This document shows positions 8,130 through 16,360 of a stretch of 47,719 nucleotides of DNA, piece after piece. Where the stretch lies: the NCBI GenBank assembly GCA_036259835.1, contig DATABA010000150.1, positions 1-47,719 of the forward strand. The letters are read 5' to 3'. The notes beneath the pieces are model-generated. The model had not been told where the DNA came from and did not search any database. It saw nothing but the letters and a program-made list of their open reading frames with translations. Positions within the stretch are counted from its first letter, which is position 1. Every line of letters starts with the position of its first letter. The stretch is from JALYGK01 sp036259835 (lineage in GTDB: Bacteria > Actinomycetota > UBA4738). The position numbers and the translations under genes are program-made.

Positions 8130-8902
8130 TTGTGGAGCGCGCGGCGAGCAACCGGTCGTCCGGCGCGGCGGCTCTTGCGCGAACGGCGGCGGACGCTCTC
8201 GCTCGCCTTTCGGATGACCGAGTCATGCCGGCCCTGGAGGTTCTCTTGCGAGGCCACCCCTCCATGGCGCCGCTGTGGCGTCTTGCAAGTGAGGTACTGT
8301 CCGCGCCCGAACCGCATCTGGGCGCTCTCGAGTTCGTCGTATCCCTGCAGTGGGACCGGGTGGCCGTGGAAGCCTTCACTGAGGCGTATCCGGGGCTTTC
8401 GGCCCATAACGTCATCACGATCTCGTATTCGTCCTCGGTCATTGAGCTGATTGAGCGAGCGAGGCCAAAAACGGTCATCTGCATGAGGTCCGAGCCTGGG
8501 GGTGAGGGCGCCCGTGCCGCCGAGGCGATGTCGCGATGGACGAATGTGCTCGTCATGGAAGACGAGGACGCCATAACGAACGTGCCTGGCGACGCTGTAA
8601 TCGTGGGTGCGGATGCTGTGACGCCTCACGCGGTGATCAACAAGGTCAAGACCAGAGGGCTAACGAAGGCTGCCAGCGTCAGGAAAGTTCCAACCTATGC
8701 GGTCGCTGGAGAATCGAAGTTCATCGGCGAGGAGCTTCCGGTCGCCGATCCGTTCGAGGCAACGCCGCTCGAACTCTTCGTCGGAGTCGCCGGCGCCGAT
8801 GGGATCCTCGACCCGCAGGCCGCGGGCGAGCGAGCTCGCGCCCGGCCGATACATCGGAGCCTGCGTCGCTTGCTCGACGAGCTGCGGAAGTCGCGCGGCT
8901 AG
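8111..8902 (+). CDS. eIF-2B alpha/beta/delta-like protein
   Basis: This is a 263-residue protein from GTG 8111. The C-terminal half has the family signatures ISYSSSVIELI, VIVGADAVTPHAVINKVKT and TYAVAGESKFIGEELP, seen in methylthioribose-1-phosphate isomerase, ribose-1,5-bisphosphate isomerase and eIF2B subunits. The family's phosphate-sugar pocket includes the GAD Asp. It is shorter than MtnA (about 340-370 residues), and the partner genes of methionine salvage are absent, so MtnA is not assigned. The start has no good ribosome site. It is divergent from the NadD-like gene, and its stop overlaps the hemQ stop by 4 nt. The substrate is probably a sugar phosphate but unproven. Confidence 0.75.
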   Translation: MDDPWAIVERAASNRSSGAAALARTAADALARLSDDRVMPALEVLLRGHPSMAPLWRLASEVLSAPEPHLGALEFVVSLQWDRVAVEAFTEAYPGLSAHNVITISYSSSVIELIERARPKTVICMRSEPGGEGARAAEAMSRWTNVLVMEDEDAITNVPGDAVIVGADAVTPHAVINKVKTRGLTKAASVRKVPTYAVAGESKFIGEELPVADPFEATPLELFVGVAGADGILDPQAAGERARARPIHRSLRRLLDELRKSRG

Positions 8903-9570
8903 GCCAGGTCCCGAACCGCGTCGACGAATTCCTTTCGGATGCCCGTGACGAACGGGACTTCCTCCTTCGTGTAGCGGCGGGCCTCCGCTGCTCGAAGGCG
9001 GCGGATGCAGTCGACGATGCGAGGCAGATCGTCGGCCTCGAACGCGAGGATCCACTCCCAGTCACCCAGTCCGAAGGAGCTGGTGGTGTTGGCCAGAACG
9101 TCGGGGAACTCCCGTCCGATCTCTCCGTGCTCTCGTAGCATCGACGCTCGTTCCTCCGGGGGAAGGAGGTACCACTCAGATGTTCGGACGAACGGATAGA
9201 CGCACAGGAATTTCTTCGGTGGCTCTCCCTTGAGAAACGCCGGGGCGTGATCCTTGGAGAACTCGGCGGGCCGGACCACTCCCATAAACGCGTATCGAAG
9301 CTCCAGACGCTTCCCGATCCCCGTTCTTCGAAATTCGGCGGTTAGCTCCTGAAGATCTTCCGGCGTTTCGCCCACCCACCACATCATGACGTCCGCGTCG
9401 GGACGGAACCCCACGGTCGAATAGACGCCGCGAACCGTTACCCGATCCGACCACTCCTTGAAGAGGATGTCGGCGTCGTGCGCAAGCTGCTCGAGGTCCC
9501 CGCCGGGTCTTTCCCTCAGCTCGGGTCTTCCCTGGAACACCGGGTAGTACGCGTACGTGACGGCGGTCAT
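8899..9570 (-). CDS. hemQ: coproheme decarboxylase (chlorite-dismutase family)
   Basis: HemQ/ChdC converts coproheme to protoheme with hydrogen peroxide, the last step of the coproporphyrin-dependent haem pathway. The 223-residue protein has the actinobacterial signatures FSKDHAPAF (distal His108), VYPFVRTSEWYLLP (catalytic Tyr125) and LREHGEIG (proximal His148). Their spacing agrees with the well-studied Corynebacterium enzyme. The ATG at 9570 is set by a strong AGGAGG seven nt upstream and overlaps the hemG stop as ATGA. The open frame runs further upstream through hemG but is not coding there. It is the last gene of the hem operon and converges on the eIF2B-like gene. Confidence 0.95.
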   Translation of the reverse strand: MTAVTYAYYPVFQGRPELRERPGGDLEQLAHDADILFKEWSDRVTVRGVYSTVGFRPDADVMMWWVGETPEDLQELTAEFRRTGIGKRLELRYAFMGVVRPAEFSKDHAPAFLKGEPPKKFLCVYPFVRTSEWYLLPPEERASMLREHGEIGREFPDVLANTTSSFGLGDWEWILAFEADDLPRIVDCIRRLRAAEARRYTKEEVPFVTGIRKEFVDAVRDLA

Positions 9571-11033
9571 CTGCTTACCTCCTGTTCGGTCCGGCGCTCG
9601 GGATCGTGGTCCGGCGACACGAGCTCTTCCGTGTAGCGCCGGACCTCCGCCGCGACGTCGTTCGCCTGACGGATGCAATCCGCGATGCCCACTCCACGGT
9701 ACGCGGAACCGGCGAGGAACACACCGGGAACGCTTCGCAGGTCGCGGTCGATGGCATCCAGCCGATCCAGGTGCCCCACCTCGTACTGCGGCATGCCGCG
9801 CGGCCACCTCACCACACGAGCCGCCGACGGCTCGGCGCTGACGGGCGTGATGGCTTCGATTTCATGGCGGACGGCACCGATCAAATCGTCGTCCTCCATC
9901 TCGAGAACGGCGTCGCGGCCGTCCCTGCCGACGAAGCACCGAATAGCGGCGCGGTCGCCGTATGCCGGTGTCGGCCACTTCCGCGACAGCCACGTGCACG
10001 CGGTGAGGTTCGCGCGTGCTCCGGATGGCACCACGAAGCCCGTCCCGCTCGGTAGCGCCGCGCCGGTCCCTGGCGGATAAACCAGGACCACCACCGCTGT
10101 GGACGCGTACCGAATGCGGTCGAGGGAGTCTGCCACGTTGGGAGCCGGCCTCCGAAGCAAACGCGCCGTCTCGAACGCCGGCGTGGCAAGGACGACGGCA
10201 TCTGCCTCGACATGGTCGGCCCCCGCGTCGATGATGAATCCCCGCCCCGAGCGTTCGATGGCGGTGACCGGCGTGTCCGTGCGGATGCGGTCTCCCCCGA
10301 TCGAGGACACGAGGGCCGCGGTCAGGCGAGACAGCCCACCCCACACTGTCGCGAACATCGCCCCCGGCGAACCGCGAGAAGCTCGGACCGATGCGCGCGC
10401 CCCGCGGATGAAGCTTCCATGCCGCCGCTCCCACATCGCGAGCTCGGGGAACGTGGCCAGGGTGCTGAGCCGCTCGGGATCGGCAGCGTGCAGGCCGGCG
10501 AGCAGAGGCTCGACCAGCGTCGCCGCCGCTTCTCGCCCCAGCCGACGACGGAGCAGGCGCCCCAGCGCTTCGTCGTCCTCGGCTCTTCGACGCCCCCTGT
10601 AGAGGTCGAGAAGCGCGCGCAGCCGTCCCGCCACGGAGAGCCCCTCCCATCGGAGCAGCGCTCCGGGCGCCGCAGGAATGCCGAACGCCGACGGTTCAAT
10701 GAAGGGGTGCAGTTTTCCGCGCGCCCATACGAAGGCTCCGGTGGTTCCAGGAATTACCAGGTCGTCCTCTAATCCGAGATCTCGGCACAGTTCGACCGCC
10801 CACGGCTTTCGAACCACGAAGGAATCCGCGCCGGCTTCCACGGGGACGCCGTCCACTTCGATGGTGTGGAGCTTCCCTCCGACGCGTTGTCCGGCCTCGA
10901 GCAGCGTGACACCGATGGCGCGACCCTCGGAGTGGGGCTGGAGCAGGCGGTACGCCGTGGCGAGTCCGGTCACCCCGGCGCCGATTACCACGACGTGGGG
11001 CGGGCGGCTCGAAGCGTTTCCCGTGGCCCTCAT
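9567..11033 (-). CDS. hemG: coproporphyrinogen III / protoporphyrinogen oxidase (HemG/HemY type)
   Basis: This is a 488-residue FAD enzyme that removes six electrons from the porphyrinogen using oxygen. The dinucleotide-binding motif VVVIGAGVTGLATAYRL lies at about 14-30 and is followed by LLEAGQRVGGK. The C-terminal FAD motif is GVFLAGSAYRGVGIADCIR. In a genome with HemQ, the expected substrate is coproporphyrinogen III (the CgoX/CgoN activity) rather than protoporphyrinogen. The start ATG overlaps the hemH stop (ATGA) and its own stop overlaps hemQ. Length and motifs are standard for the family. Confidence 0.93.
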   Translation of the reverse strand: MRATGNASSRPPHVVVIGAGVTGLATAYRLLQPHSEGRAIGVTLLEAGQRVGGKLHTIEVDGVPVEAGADSFVVRKPWAVELCRDLGLEDDLVIPGTTGAFVWARGKLHPFIEPSAFGIPAAPGALLRWEGLSVAGRLRALLDLYRGRRRAEDDEALGRLLRRRLGREAAATLVEPLLAGLHAADPERLSTLATFPELAMWERRHGSFIRGARASVRASRGSPGAMFATVWGGLSRLTAALVSSIGGDRIRTDTPVTAIERSGRGFIIDAGADHVEADAVVLATPAFETARLLRRPAPNVADSLDRIRYASTAVVVLVYPPGTGAALPSGTGFVVPSGARANLTACTWLSRKWPTPAYGDRAAIRCFVGRDGRDAVLEMEDDDLIGAVRHEIEAITPVSAEPSAARVVRWPRGMPQYEVGHLDRLDAIDRDLRSVPGVFLAGSAYRGVGIADCIRQANDVAAEVRRYTEELVSPDHDPERRTEQEVSR

Positions 11034-11977
11034 TCGGAGGAAACCACCGTCTGGCGAACGTGGTTCAGGACCACCGCCGTGAGCGCTCGAATGAAGGCCG
11101 GGTCGTCGTTCATGGACTCGGTCCTGACCAGCGTGATCCCCGCGGTCGCGGCCTCGCGCCGCGCTTCAATGTCGAGGTCGTAAAGGATCTCCAGGTGGTC
11201 GGCGACGAATCCGCAGGCGCAGACCACCACGGCAGAATGGCCCTCCCGCGCCAGCTCGCGAACAACATGCCCCAGATCCGGACCGAGCCATGGTTCGGGA
11301 GTCCGCCCCGCGCTCTGCCAGGCGGTGAGATAGGACGTGAGCCCCAGGTTCTTCGCCACCAGGTCGGCGGTCTCCTGCAGCTGTGCGGGATAGGGGTCTC
11401 CCTCGGAAACGATCCGGGCCGGAAGGCTGTGAGCGGTGAACACGACGGCGCAGCCTTCTTGCTCGTGTGGCCGAAGACGGGCGATGGCCTCGGCGACGCG
11501 AGACGACAGAATGTCGATGAACTCGGGGTTGTCATACCAGCTCTCCACGAACGTGAACATCGGAGACGGCTCGCCATCTTCGCGCAACGCGCTCTGCACT
11601 CTCTCGATATAGGTGCCGACCGACATCCTCGAGTAGTGCGGCGCCAGGACCAGGCCGACGCCCCGCCGGATGCCGTCCCCTCGGATGCGGGCTACGCCCT
11701 CCGCGATGAACGGCGGCGAATGCTTCATCCCCAGATACACCTTGAATCGGCCGGGCTCTCGCAGTTCGAGCTCCTTCTCGAGGGCGGTGGCCTGGCGGCG
11801 AGTGATCTCGAGAAGCGGAAAGCGGTTCCCTATGGCCGCGTACCTGTCTTTCAGCTCCGCCAGCAGCTCCGGCGACGGAGGCCTGCCACCGCGAATGTCC
11901 ATGTAGTAGCGCTCGATGTCGTCCGGTCCCGCGGCGGTCCCATAGGCCATGGCGAGAACAGCGACGCGCTCGCTCAT
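11030..11977 (-). CDS. hemH: coproporphyrin ferrochelatase
   Basis: The 315-residue enzyme inserts Fe(II) into coproporphyrin III. Visible motifs are MAYGTA near the start, LAPHYSRMSVGTY, the catalytic FTAHSLPAR (His) and VCACGFVADHLEILYDLD (acidic metal site). Many actinobacterial ferrochelatases carry a C-terminal Cys cluster for a [2Fe-2S] centre; here the last 60 or so residues contain no Cys, so that cluster is probably missing. The ATG at 11977 overlaps the hemE stop. The frame is open much further upstream, but that part is the wrong frame of hemE. Confidence 0.93.
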   Translation of the reverse strand: MSERVAVLAMAYGTAAGPDDIERYYMDIRGGRPPSPELLAELKDRYAAIGNRFPLLEITRRQATALEKELELREPGRFKVYLGMKHSPPFIAEGVARIRGDGIRRGVGLVLAPHYSRMSVGTYIERVQSALREDGEPSPMFTFVESWYDNPEFIDILSSRVAEAIARLRPHEQEGCAVVFTAHSLPARIVSEGDPYPAQLQETADLVAKNLGLTSYLTAWQSAGRTPEPWLGPDLGHVVRELAREGHSAVVVCACGFVADHLEILYDLDIEARREAATAGITLVRTESMNDDPAFIRALTAVVLNHVRQTVVSSE

Positions 11978-13044
11978 TGGTCCTGTGACCCCGTGCCGGC
12001 TGCCGCGGGTCGAACCGTCCGTTCGTGCACCAGATCTACAAGGCGCTGGATGTTCTCCACGGGCGTGTCGGGGAGGACTCCGTGCCCCAAGTTGAAGATG
12101 TGGCCGGGCATCCCGGCCGCCCGCCGAAGCACGGCGAGGGCCTTCGTCTCGACGGCCTCCCAGTCGGCCAGGCATACGGCCGGGTCGAGGTTTCCCTGGA
12201 CCCCCACGTCGTACCCGATGCGCTCCCACGCTTCGTGGAGCGGTACACGCCAATCGATTCCGACGACGTCCGCTCCGGCATCGCGCATCAGCGGAAGGAG
12301 CTCTCCGGTTCCGACCCCGAAATGGATGCGTGGCACTTCGAGGTCCGCAAGGCCTTCGAAGATGTCTCGCATCGTCGGCAGCACGAACCGGGTGTAGTCG
12401 TCGGGATCGAGCGCCCCGACCCAGCTGTCGAAGATTTGGATGGCCTGCACACCGGCTTCGACCTGGGCCCGTAGATACGCCAGGACGCTTCCTCCGAGTG
12501 CGAGCATCAGCAGGTACCACGTCTCGGGCTCTTGGTGCATGAGCGCTTTGGTCTTCGCGTGCGTTCTGGACGCTCCACCCTCGACCAGATAACTGGCGAT
12601 GGTGAACGGCGCCCCTGAAAACCCGATCAGTGGGACATCGAGTTCCTTGCGGAGCGTGCGGATGGCGTCCAGCACGAACGGGACGTCGGCTTCCGGCTCG
12701 AGCGCGCGAAGCCTGCTGATATCCGAACTGGAACGAAACGGATCCGCCACGACCGGACCGCTCCCCGGGCGAATCTCCACGCCCACACCGACGGCCTCGA
12801 TGGGAACCATGATGTCGGAGAAGAGGATGGCGGCGTCCACGTCCATTCTCCGGAGCGGCAGCATCGTCGCTTCCACCGCAAGGTCGGGGTTTTTCGCCAG
12901 CTGCAGGACGTCGGCTCCCTGCCGCAGGTCCCGGTACTCGGGAAGGTAGCGCCCGGATTGGCGCATGAACCACACGGGGGTGCGGTCCACCGGCTCCCGC
13001 CGGCATGCTCGAAGGAAACGGTCCGAGGTCATGGGGTCATTCAC
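11974..13044 (-). CDS. hemE: uroporphyrinogen III decarboxylase
   Basis: This is a 356-residue enzyme (GTG start; an in-frame ATG lies four codons in) that decarboxylates the four acetate side chains of uroporphyrinogen III to give coproporphyrinogen III. The first family signature PVWFMRQSGRYLPEYR lies at about 23-38, the catalytic Asp is in ILFSDIMVP, and the second signature region is GFSGAPFTIASYLVEGG. It is the first gene of a four-gene minus-strand operon with ATGA overlaps at each junction. The 47 nt to the divergent nitroreductase start must hold its promoter; I could not pick out a clear one. Confidence 0.95.
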   Translation of the reverse strand: MNDPMTSDRFLRACRREPVDRTPVWFMRQSGRYLPEYRDLRQGADVLQLAKNPDLAVEATMLPLRRMDVDAAILFSDIMVPIEAVGVGVEIRPGSGPVVADPFRSSSDISRLRALEPEADVPFVLDAIRTLRKELDVPLIGFSGAPFTIASYLVEGGASRTHAKTKALMHQEPETWYLLMLALGGSVLAYLRAQVEAGVQAIQIFDSWVGALDPDDYTRFVLPTMRDIFEGLADLEVPRIHFGVGTGELLPLMRDAGADVVGIDWRVPLHEAWERIGYDVGVQGNLDPAVCLADWEAVETKALAVLRRAAGMPGHIFNLGHGVLPDTPVENIQRLVDLVHERTVRPAAAGTGSQDQ

Positions 13045-13091
13045 GTTACCGCCCGCGCCGGCCTGCCGGAGAGGGTGCTATAAGGCACTCA

Positions 13092-13730
13092 ATGGGCCAA
13101 GACATGCCGCTTCGCGAGGCTATGGAAACCCAGCGGGCTATCCGGAAGCTCAAGCCCGACCCGGTCCCAGACGACGTCCTGCTTCGCTGCATCGAGCTCG
13201 CACTGAAGGCGCCGACCGGCAGCAACTCGCAGAACTGGGAGTGGATCGTGGTCCGAGACCGCGAGGTGAAGGCGAAGCTCGCCCGGCTGTACCGGCCGGC
13301 CTGGCGAATCTACGGGGGTGTCGGACGGATGGTCGTGCGACGCAACGAAAAGATGCGGAGGAACATCGACGCCGTCCAGTGGCAGGTCGACCATTTCGAA
13401 GAGATGCCGGTGCTGGTCGTGCCCTGCATCAGAGGGCCTCGGTTCAACCTCTTCCCCATTGCTGCCACCTCGCACTACGGCTCGATCTACCCCGCGATCC
13501 AGAACTTCCTGCTTGCGTGTCGCGCCCATGATCTCGGTGCGGCGCTGACGACGCTGCCACTGTGGTCGATGACGGCGGCGCGGAGGGCCCTCGGCCTTCC
13601 GTTCAGCGTGCAGCCGGTCGCGGTCATTCCTGTCGGATGGCCCCGAGGCCGGTACGGTCCGACTTCGCGGAAACCGGTCGAGAAGGTCGTCCACTACGAC
13701 CGGTGGGGGAACCGGCGCCCTTCGTCCTAA
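13092..13730 (+). CDS. nitroreductase-family FMN oxidoreductase
   Basis: This is a 212-residue flavoprotein from the ATG at 13092 (AAGG 7 nt upstream). The nitroreductase core is seen in the N-terminal TQRAIRKLKPDPVP and LKAPTGSNSQNWEWIVV (FMN phosphate and isoalloxazine contacts), and in SIYPAIQNFLLACRAHDLGAALTTL and VAVIPVGWP at the end. Such enzymes reduce nitro or quinone compounds or modify flavins and F420-related substrates; the substrate here is open. It is divergent from hemE and its stop overlaps the mutY stop by 4 nt. Confidence 0.88.
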   Translation: MGQDMPLREAMETQRAIRKLKPDPVPDDVLLRCIELALKAPTGSNSQNWEWIVVRDREVKAKLARLYRPAWRIYGGVGRMVVRRNEKMRRNIDAVQWQVDHFEEMPVLVVPCIRGPRFNLFPIAATSHYGSIYPAIQNFLLACRAHDLGAALTTLPLWSMTAARRALGLPFSVQPVAVIPVGWPRGRYGPTSRKPVEKVVHYDRWGNRRPSS

Positions 13731-14644
13731 ACGGAGAGCGTGACCCGGGCGGCGGGACGCCCGGCGACCGCGGCGGGACTGGCCCGAACCAGACCGTCTC
13801 GTGCAAGGGCCTTCACCGCCGCCGCGACGTCGGCTAGAGGGCGGCCCGTGAGTCCGGCAAGCGTCCGCAACGTCACGGTTTCGCGCTCGCGCAGCGCTGC
13901 AACGATTCGCCCGCGAAGCTGTCGAAACGAGCCATCGAACGGTGTGCTCACCTGCTGGCGCTTCCTTCCGTGGGCGGGGCGCGCGTCGGGGCCGGAGACC
14001 CGCCGTCGGTACGCGCAATGAGTGGCAAGCGGACAGTGGTCGCATCTCGGGAGGGGGCGGCAGACCTCCCGCCCGAGGTCCATGAGCGCCTGGTTCCACG
14101 CTCCGGGCGCCCTCCGGTCAAGCCACCTCCCGGCGACGAGGCGCGCGTCGTGAAGCGATAACGCGTCGGCTTCCCGTCCGTAAAAGACCCGAGCGATGAG
14201 CCGCCGAACGTTCGTGTCGACCGCGGCCACCGGGATGTCGAATGCGATGGATGCCACCGCCGCGGCGGTGTAGGGTCCGGCCCCAGGCAGCCGCCGAAGC
14301 TGGTCGGGGTCGCTCGGCACCTTCCCTTCATGCTCCGCGACGATTTGGCGAGCCGCCTCGAACAGCGAGACCGCTCGTCGGTTGTAGCCGAGCCCGCGCC
14401 ACGCTCGAATGACCGCTCCGCGGCCCGCGGACGCCAGAGCCTCAACCGTCGGAAATCGCTGCATGAAGGCCGAATAGGCAGGTGCCACTCGAGCCGCCTG
14501 GGTCTGCTGGAGCATCACCTCGCTGACGAGCACGCCGTAGGGATCCCGGCGGCGTGCTCGCCATGGATAGGCGGCTCGGCGTGGTCCATACCAGTCGAGA
14601 AGGGCTCGGCGGGCCGCCGCCCGTGGGGGTAAGCTGCGGTTCAA
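13727..14644 (-). CDS. mutY: A/G-specific adenine glycosylase
   Basis: MutY removes adenine mispaired with 8-oxoguanine. The 305-residue protein has the catalytic Glu region SEVMLQQTQAARV, the helix-hairpin-helix LRRLPGAGPYTAAAV with the catalytic Asp in AAVDTNVRRL, and a cluster CRPLPRCDHCPLATHC. The spacing there is C-x5-C-x2-C-x5-C; the usual first gap is six residues. The C-terminus is a short winged-helix-like piece (about 240-305) instead of the NUDIX-like recognition domain, which also occurs in other actinobacterial MutY. The TTG at 14644 is the only start compatible with the divergent CBS gene six nt away. Codon 5 is a rare TTA. Confidence 0.92.
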   Translation of the reverse strand: MNRSLPPRAAARRALLDWYGPRRAAYPWRARRRDPYGVLVSEVMLQQTQAARVAPAYSAFMQRFPTVEALASAGRGAVIRAWRGLGYNRRAVSLFEAARQIVAEHEGKVPSDPDQLRRLPGAGPYTAAAVASIAFDIPVAAVDTNVRRLIARVFYGREADALSLHDARLVAGRWLDRRAPGAWNQALMDLGREVCRPLPRCDHCPLATHCAYRRRVSGPDARPAHGRKRQQVSTPFDGSFRQLRGRIVAALRERETVTLRTLAGLTGRPLADVAAAVKALARDGLVRASPAAVAGRPAARVTLSV

Positions 14645-14650
14645 GGCGCC

Positions 14651-15028
14651 ATGAGTATCGTGCGGGAGATCATGAGCACCAAGCTCGTGTCCGTGGAGCC
14701 TTCCGCCACCGTGGCTGAGGCCGCCACGGTGATGGGAGAGCGGCACGTCGGATCGGCGCTGGTCATGGAGGGTGGAAGTCTCGTCGGCATCTTCACCGAG
14801 CGCGACATCGTTCGAGCGCTCTCCCAGGACTTCGACGCTCCCGGGCATCCAATTTCCCAGTGGATGACGAGGCAGCCCACGACGATCGGCGCCGACGCGT
14901 CGGTGGACCAGGCGTTGGAGACGATGCTCTCCGGCGGATTCCGGCACATTCCGGTGGTGGAGGAACGAGACGTGGTCGGTGTGGTCTCGATGCGCGACAT
15001 CTCGAAGGCCTCGGCCCGCTCGGAGTGA
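14651..15028 (+). CDS. tandem CBS-domain protein
   Basis: This is a 125-residue protein made of two CBS motifs. The first contains VREIMSTKLVSVEPSATVAE and LVGIFTERDIVRAL; the second contains WMTRQPTTIGADASVDQAL and VVGVVSMRDISK. CBS pairs bind adenine nucleotides and often regulate a partner enzyme or transporter. No fused partner is present. It starts only 6 nt from the divergent mutY start, so the promoter must lie inside mutY, and its stop is 6 nt from the HAD gene stop. The role cannot be told from context. Confidence 0.9.
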   Translation: MSIVREIMSTKLVSVEPSATVAEAATVMGERHVGSALVMEGGSLVGIFTERDIVRALSQDFDAPGHPISQWMTRQPTTIGADASVDQALETMLSGGFRHIPVVEERDVVGVVSMRDISKASARSE

Positions 15029-15034
15029 CCTCGC

Positions 15035-15826
15035 TCATGCACTGAGCGTCTCGAGGAGCGGGACGAGGTCCGCTACCGAGTCGATCACGTGATCCGGAGC
15101 CGAGGAGGTTTTCCGTTCCTTCTCGATCGCGAACTTGCCCGTTCGAACTAATACCCCCGTCAATCCCAGCCGTTGAGCGGCGAGGACGTCGTTTTCGACG
15201 TCGTCGCCGACCATGGCGACATTCTGCGGTTCGAGCCGGAGCATCTTCAGGGCCTGACGAAAGAAGTCGGCGTTGGGCTTTCCGACGACCGTTGCTCCAA
15301 CTCCGGCCGCCTGCTCCAGCCCCACCAGGAACGCACCAGCGTCGAGCTTCAGTCCTTCGGCCGTCATCCAGGTCATGTTCCGGTGCATCGCGACCAGCGA
15401 CGCCCCGGACCGAAGCATTTGGAGAGCAGAGTTCAGGTTCGGCCACGTGAACGCGTCATCCGCACCGGCAACGACCACAACGTCCGCGGCTTCTTGAACG
15501 AACTCGATGCCGTCGAAATCGTCATCCAGATCGGGCGCGCCCACAAGGAAGCATCTCTCGCCCGGGTGTTCGGTGCGGAGGTACGAAGCAGTGGCGATCG
15601 CCGCCGTCACGATCTCCGCTGGGCTCACATCGAAGCCAGCTTCCGTCAGCAGCTTCGCGAGCCCTCGGCGTCCCGGCGTGGTCGTGTTCGAGAGGAGCAA
15701 GAACGGAGTCCCGGACCGGCGAAGCCAGGCAATCGTGTCCACAGCCCCCGGAAGTGGTTTCCAGGACACGGTGAGGACGCCGTCGATATCGAGGAGCACG
15801 CCGTCGATCGTCCTTCGCTCTGGCAT
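15035..15826 (-). CDS. HAD-IIA hydrolase (NagD-like)
   Basis: This 263-residue phosphatase has the HAD motif I DGVLLDIDGVLTVSW (nucleophile and acid Asp), motif II LLLSNTTTPGR, a Lys in VVGKPNADFF and motif IV MVGDDVENDV. The C2-type cap between motifs II and III places it in the NagD/HDHD2-like class, which dephosphorylates small phosphoesters such as nucleotides or sugar phosphates. Its ATG directly follows the stop of the PEBP gene (TAGATG), so it is the last gene of the six-gene operon that begins at 19065. The substrate is not known. Confidence 0.9.
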   Translation of the reverse strand: MPERRTIDGVLLDIDGVLTVSWKPLPGAVDTIAWLRRSGTPFLLLSNTTTPGRRGLAKLLTEAGFDVSPAEIVTAAIATASYLRTEHPGERCFLVGAPDLDDDFDGIEFVQEAADVVVVAGADDAFTWPNLNSALQMLRSGASLVAMHRNMTWMTAEGLKLDAGAFLVGLEQAAGVGATVVGKPNADFFRQALKMLRLEPQNVAMVGDDVENDVLAAQRLGLTGVLVRTGKFAIEKERKTSSAPDHVIDSVADLVPLLETLSA

Positions 15827-16360
15827 CTAGCGCTCGTACGTGGCGGACAGGGAACCTTGGGCCTGGATGCAGCACCGAATCGCGTCGAGGACCTCGTCGA
15901 GTGAAGCGCCGGGTCCAAGCCCCCGTGTCCTGGGGACGCGCAGGCTGTACACCGTGAAGAGATACCGGTGTGCCGGATCCGCTCTGGGCGGACAGGGTCC
16001 TCCATAGCCGATCCGCTCGAAGCCGTTCTGACCTTCCCTGGCTCCGGGCGGCGGTGAGATCGCTCCCACCGCCGGGATGTGTCCGGGGATCCCGTACACG
16101 AGCCAGTGAACGAACTCGTCAGCATCCTGGTCCACCATGACCAGGGCGAACTCCTCCGCCGGTGGGCCACCCGCCCAACGGAGCTGCGGGTGGATGTCTT
16201 CGCCGTCGCAGGTGAATCTGACCGGCATCGCGCCTCCTGGTCGAAATGCATCAGTGCTCACCTGGATGGAGTCCCTGTTCGCGATTCGCGGCAGCCGCGA
16301 CACGTCCGCGGTGCAGCCAGCGAGGAGCAGCAGGACGACGACTGCGGCGCGCGACTTCAC
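15827..16360 (-). CDS. YbhB/YbcL-type PEBP lipoprotein
   Basis: This is a 177-residue protein. Residues 1-16 form a lipoprotein signal with lipobox LAGC (Cys16). The mature part is a phosphatidylethanolamine-binding/Raf-kinase-inhibitor-like domain with VRFTCDGEDIHPQLRW, FALVMVDQDADEFVHWLVYGIPG and GYGGPCPPRADPAHRYLFTVYSL, which build the conserved anion-binding pocket. In bacteria the ligand and role are mostly unknown. The GTG start overlaps the capA-like stop (GTGA). Confidence 0.88.
   Translation of the reverse strand: MKSRAAVVVLLLLAGCTADVSRLPRIANRDSIQVSTDAFRPGGAMPVRFTCDGEDIHPQLRWAGGPPAEEFALVMVDQDADEFVHWLVYGIPGHIPAVGAISPPPGAREGQNGFERIGYGGPCPPRADPAHRYLFTVYSLRVPRTRGLGPGASLDEVLDAIRCCIQAQGSLSATYER

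Noticed and set aside
11030..13006. Single 658-residue protein covering ferrochelatase and more
   Set aside because: Only the last 315 residues match ferrochelatase; the upstream part is hemE read in the wrong frame, and the ATGA junction gives the true start.
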